From assembly GCA_026399375.1 (NCBI GenBank), contig JAPLRD010000166.1, forward strand, positions 1 through 43,924: 43,924 bases of DNA, written 5' to 3'. Positions 42,039 through 43,924 of this stretch are shown here, piece by piece. Every line of letters begins with the position of its first letter. The first letter of the stretch is position 1. The translations under genes and the position numbers were made by a program. The DNA is from Pseudomonadota bacterium (GTDB lineage: Bacteria > Pseudomonadota > Gammaproteobacteria > Burkholderiales > SG8-39). The notes below the pieces were generated by a model that saw only the letters and a list, made by a program, of their open reading frames with translations, did not search any database and was not told the DNA's origin.

Positions 42039-42743
42039 CTATTTCGCCGGCTCAACGGCCACCTGCTCGAGCCGGTAGCCGTGCTGGTATACGGCGGACA
42101 AGCGCCAGCCGTTGTCCGGCGTCAGGTGCAGCTTGCCGCGTATGCGGCTGACATGCGTGTCGACCGTGCGCGTATTGATATCCGCAGACTGCCCCCATAC
42201 CGCTTCCAGTATGTAACCGCGCGACAGCAGGCGACCGATGTTGTGCAGCAGGAATACCGTCAGTTCGTAGTCCTTCTGCGTCATCGTCACCTCCTCGCCG
42301 TCGAGCGTCACCTGGCGGCTGCGGCCATCCACCCTCAGTCTTCCGAATTCGAGCACGCCTTGGTCCGGACGCTGGCTCGGGCGCGCGCGCCGCGCGAGTG
42401 CGTTGATGCGCGCCAGCAACTCGAGCTTGCCCAGAGGTTTGACCATGTAGTCGTCCGCGCCGTGGGTTAGCGCGTGCACGATGTCCTCCTCACGCTGGCG
42501 CGCGGTGACGAACAGGATGGGCACCGGCTCGTCGATGTTGGCCCTGATCCACACCAGCACCTCGGCGCCGGACATCCCGGGGACTTCCCAGTCGAGCAGC
42601 ACCAGATCGAAGGTTTCGCGCTGCATCTCGCGCATCAGATCCTTGCCAAGCGCAAAGGCGTGGCAGTGATGGCCTGCCGCATTCAACCAGGCGCACAGCA
42701 GGTCTGCCTGATCCTGTTCGTCCTCGAGCAAGGCGATGCGCAT
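42039..42743 (-). CDS. OmpR-type response regulator transcription factor
   Basis: The 234-residue protein has a receiver domain (about 1-118, phospho-acceptor Asp in LVLLDWEVPGMSG, Lys in YMVKPLG). It has a winged-helix DNA-binding domain (about 130-230) with MTQKDYELTVFLLHNIGRLLSRGYILEAVWG and RTVDTHVSRIRGKL. The domain order is that of OmpR/PhoB. No kinase gene of its own is adjacent; PilS is two genes downstream and an Hpt gene is upstream. The start at 42743 (MRIALLEDE) is standard for the family; a longer frame has no ribosome site. Confidence 0.92.
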   Translation of the reverse strand: MRIALLEDEQDQADLLCAWLNAAGHHCHAFALGKDLMREMQRETFDLVLLDWEVPGMSGAEVLVWIRANIDEPVPILFVTARQREEDIVHALTHGADDYMVKPLGKLELLARINALARRARPSQRPDQGVLEFGRLRVDGRSRQVTLDGEEVTMTQKDYELTVFLLHNIGRLLSRGYILEAVWGQSADINTRTVDTHVSRIRGKLHLTPDNGWRLSAVYQHGYRLEQVAVEPAK

Positions 42744-42825
42744 TGCGCTCAGTCCGTCCGCAGCCGCTGGTGCGTCATGCAAGCATCCGTTCCTATTCCG
42801 TCCATTGCCCGCAGCTCCTCATCCG

Positions 42826-43131
42826 TCACCCCCCGCATTTGACTTCGATGCGCCCCAGATATTCCTCCAGGCCGGTCACCAGTGCGCTGACCGTCCCGGC
42901 ATCGCGGCTACGCGCACCTTCCTCCAGCGCAGCGCCCATGCGCGAAATCTCGGGGAAACCATAGGCACCGCCCGCGCCCTTCATCCCATGGCCCACAACG
43001 CGTATGGTCTCGAATTCGCCGCCTGCGAGCGCCTTACGCATCCTGCCCACATCCTCGGCCCGATTCTCGAGGAACCGGGGCACGAGCGCGGCGATCTGCG
43101 GATCGATGGTAACGACGATTTTATCTGGCAT
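42826..43131 (-). CDS. Histidine phosphotransfer (Hpt) domain protein
   Basis: The 101-residue protein is a single Hpt domain: helices with the phospho-accepting His48 in VVGHGMKGAGGAYGFPEISRMGAALE. Such proteins pass phosphate between a hybrid kinase receiver and a final response regulator. Here it is flanked by an OmpR-type regulator (82 nt downstream, same strand) and by a lone receiver gene reading away (198 nt upstream). No hybrid kinase is in view, so its donor is elsewhere. The ATG at 43131 has AGGAG upstream. Confidence 0.88.
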   Translation of the reverse strand: MPDKIVVTIDPQIAALVPRFLENRAEDVGRMRKALAGGEFETIRVVGHGMKGAGGAYGFPEISRMGAALEEGARSRDAGTVSALVTGLEEYLGRIEVKCGG

Positions 43132-43329
43132 ACCACTCCTCCGAATCGCATTTTAGCAGACACCCGCCGCACCCCACCTAGCCAGGCCCGATATTTGACG
43201 CGCCCGGGAAAAGTAAGATGCTTCGCCGGTCATGAAATTTTCGCTTCGCATCGAGGGTTATCCGGTTCTCGCCAGTGCCATCACTGTGCTCTCAGCGATG
43301 CGCGGCACGGCGTGGGCCGCTTAGGCACT

Positions 43330-43719
43330 ATGCGAACCGCGCTCAGAAAAATATTGCTGGTCGAGGACGACCCGGATATCCAGTACATCACCCGCCTCAG
43401 CCTGGAGGTCGGGGGCGGATATGAAATCAAAGTCTGCGGCAGCGGCGCCGAAGCCATGCAGGCAGGCCCGGCATTCGCACCCGACCTGATCCTGCTCGAC
43501 GTGACGATGCCTGGCATGGATGGCCCGGCCACCATGGATGCCTTGCGCACGCTGCCGGACCTCGCCGCAACGCCCGTCGTCTTTTTCACCGCGCATACGC
43601 ACGAGCAGATGCGCCGCGACCTGCTGCGTTGCGGGGCGCTGGGCATCATCATCAAGCCGATCGAACCGACAGCGCTGGTGGAGCAGATTCGTGCGATCTG
43701 GCGCCAGCCGAAGGGCTAA
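43330..43719 (+). CDS. Single-domain response regulator
   Basis: The 129-residue protein is one receiver domain with ILLVEDDPDIQ, the phospho-acceptor Asp in LILLDVTMPGMDG, FFTAH and the Lys in IIIKPIE. It has no output domain, so it should be a phosphate relay or act by protein contact, as CheY or Spo0F do. The ATG at 43330 starts the family-typical region; an open frame far upstream is not coding. A 30-codon frame (43232-43324) with a hydrophobic leader-like product ends 5 nt before it; I cannot show it is translated. It is divergent from the Hpt gene. Confidence 0.9.
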   Translation: MRTALRKILLVEDDPDIQYITRLSLEVGGGYEIKVCGSGAEAMQAGPAFAPDLILLDVTMPGMDGPATMDALRTLPDLAATPVVFFTAHTHEQMRRDLLRCGALGIIIKPIEPTALVEQIRAIWRQPKG

Positions 43720-43789
43720 TCCCCCTCGCCTGCCTTCAGCGCGCGCCCCGCGCAAGGACCGGGTCTTCACTTTGGGTTATGCTTCTGCG

Positions 43790-43924
43790 ATGAAAATTCT
43801 AAAGAACCTGCTCGCAGGCTTGGCCGGCCTCCTTGCTCTCGCCCTGATCGCGCTTGCCATCATCAGCGCCAACTTCGACCCCAAGCAATTCAAGACCGAG
43901 ATCACGCGGGTGGTCAAAGAGAAA
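43790..43924 (+). CDS. AsmA-like protein, N-terminus only (runs off window)
   Basis: The 45 visible codons encode one membrane helix (about 6-27) followed by NFDPKQFKTEITRVVKEK. This matches the start of AsmA family proteins (ISANFDPNKFK... pattern). They are anchored in the inner membrane and help transport phospholipid to the outer membrane. The remainder is beyond base 43924, so the call rests only on this segment. Confidence 0.7.
   Translation, partial: MKILKNLLAGLAGLLALALIALAIISANFDPKQFKTEITRVVKEK

Overview
The window is GC-rich chromosomal DNA from a Gram-negative bacterium, most likely a betaproteobacterium. This rests on gene content and order. It has the orn / M48 protease / pterin dehydratase / rsgA block, the PP0621-like / pilS / pilR / ampD block, a PhaM-type granule protein, class Ia nrdAB, a lysine-rich histone H1-like protein and a hybrid malic enzyme. 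I see no rRNA, tRNA, CRISPR array, transposase or phage gene. The window starts inside larE and ends inside an AsmA-like gene.

Bases 1-7300 hold larC-larE (nickel-pincer cofactor synthesis) reading left, then a large unknown lipoprotein closed by a clear terminator, then a thiolase and a family III CoA-transferase, and a small haem lipoprotein. Bases 7347-11090 are a leftward gene set: a protein built of five helical motifs at exactly 36-residue intervals, then a GAF-GAF-PAS adenylate cyclase like cyanobacterial CyaB1, then an SDR dehydrogenase. Bases 11156-14421 hold a flavin reductase whose 3' end was frameshifted by a 22-bp tandem duplication, an NrfG-like TPR protein, and an octahaem nitrite reductase with a CxxCK active-site haem and the Tyr-x-Cys motif of the Thioalkalivibrio enzyme. 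A NarL/NarP-like inverted repeat lies upstream of it.

Bases 14515-19176 hold an FAD-linked D-lactate dehydrogenase and the block orn / M48 / phhB / rsgA / DUF2007. In this block orn and phhB each carry an internal deletion with a frameshift that removes catalytic residues. Bases 19237-31803 are mixed housekeeping and accessory genes: an HD-GYP regulator, a CobD-like membrane protein, SapC, a Nudix hydrolase, an orphan TRAP binding protein, NIPSNAP, quinone reductase, PhaM, patatin, malic enzyme and an aminotransferase.

Bases 31816-43924 hold a lytic transglycosylase, a 605-bp non-coding stretch, the H1-like protein, DUF2442, and nrdAB with paired NrdR boxes exactly 31 bp apart. A leftward train then follows: Hpt, OmpR-type regulator, PP0621-like, pilS, pilR and ampD. 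A lone receiver protein and the start of an AsmA-like gene complete the window.

The themes are redox and anaerobic respiration (octahaem nitrite reductase, lactate dehydrogenase, nickel-pincer cofactor), second-messenger signalling (cAMP, c-di-GMP, several phosphorelay parts) and PHB/acyl-CoA metabolism. The points most worth follow-up are the 36-residue-repeat protein with its cyclase, the octahaem nitrite reductase with its TPR partner, and the three frameshifting indels between 11.2 and 18 kb.
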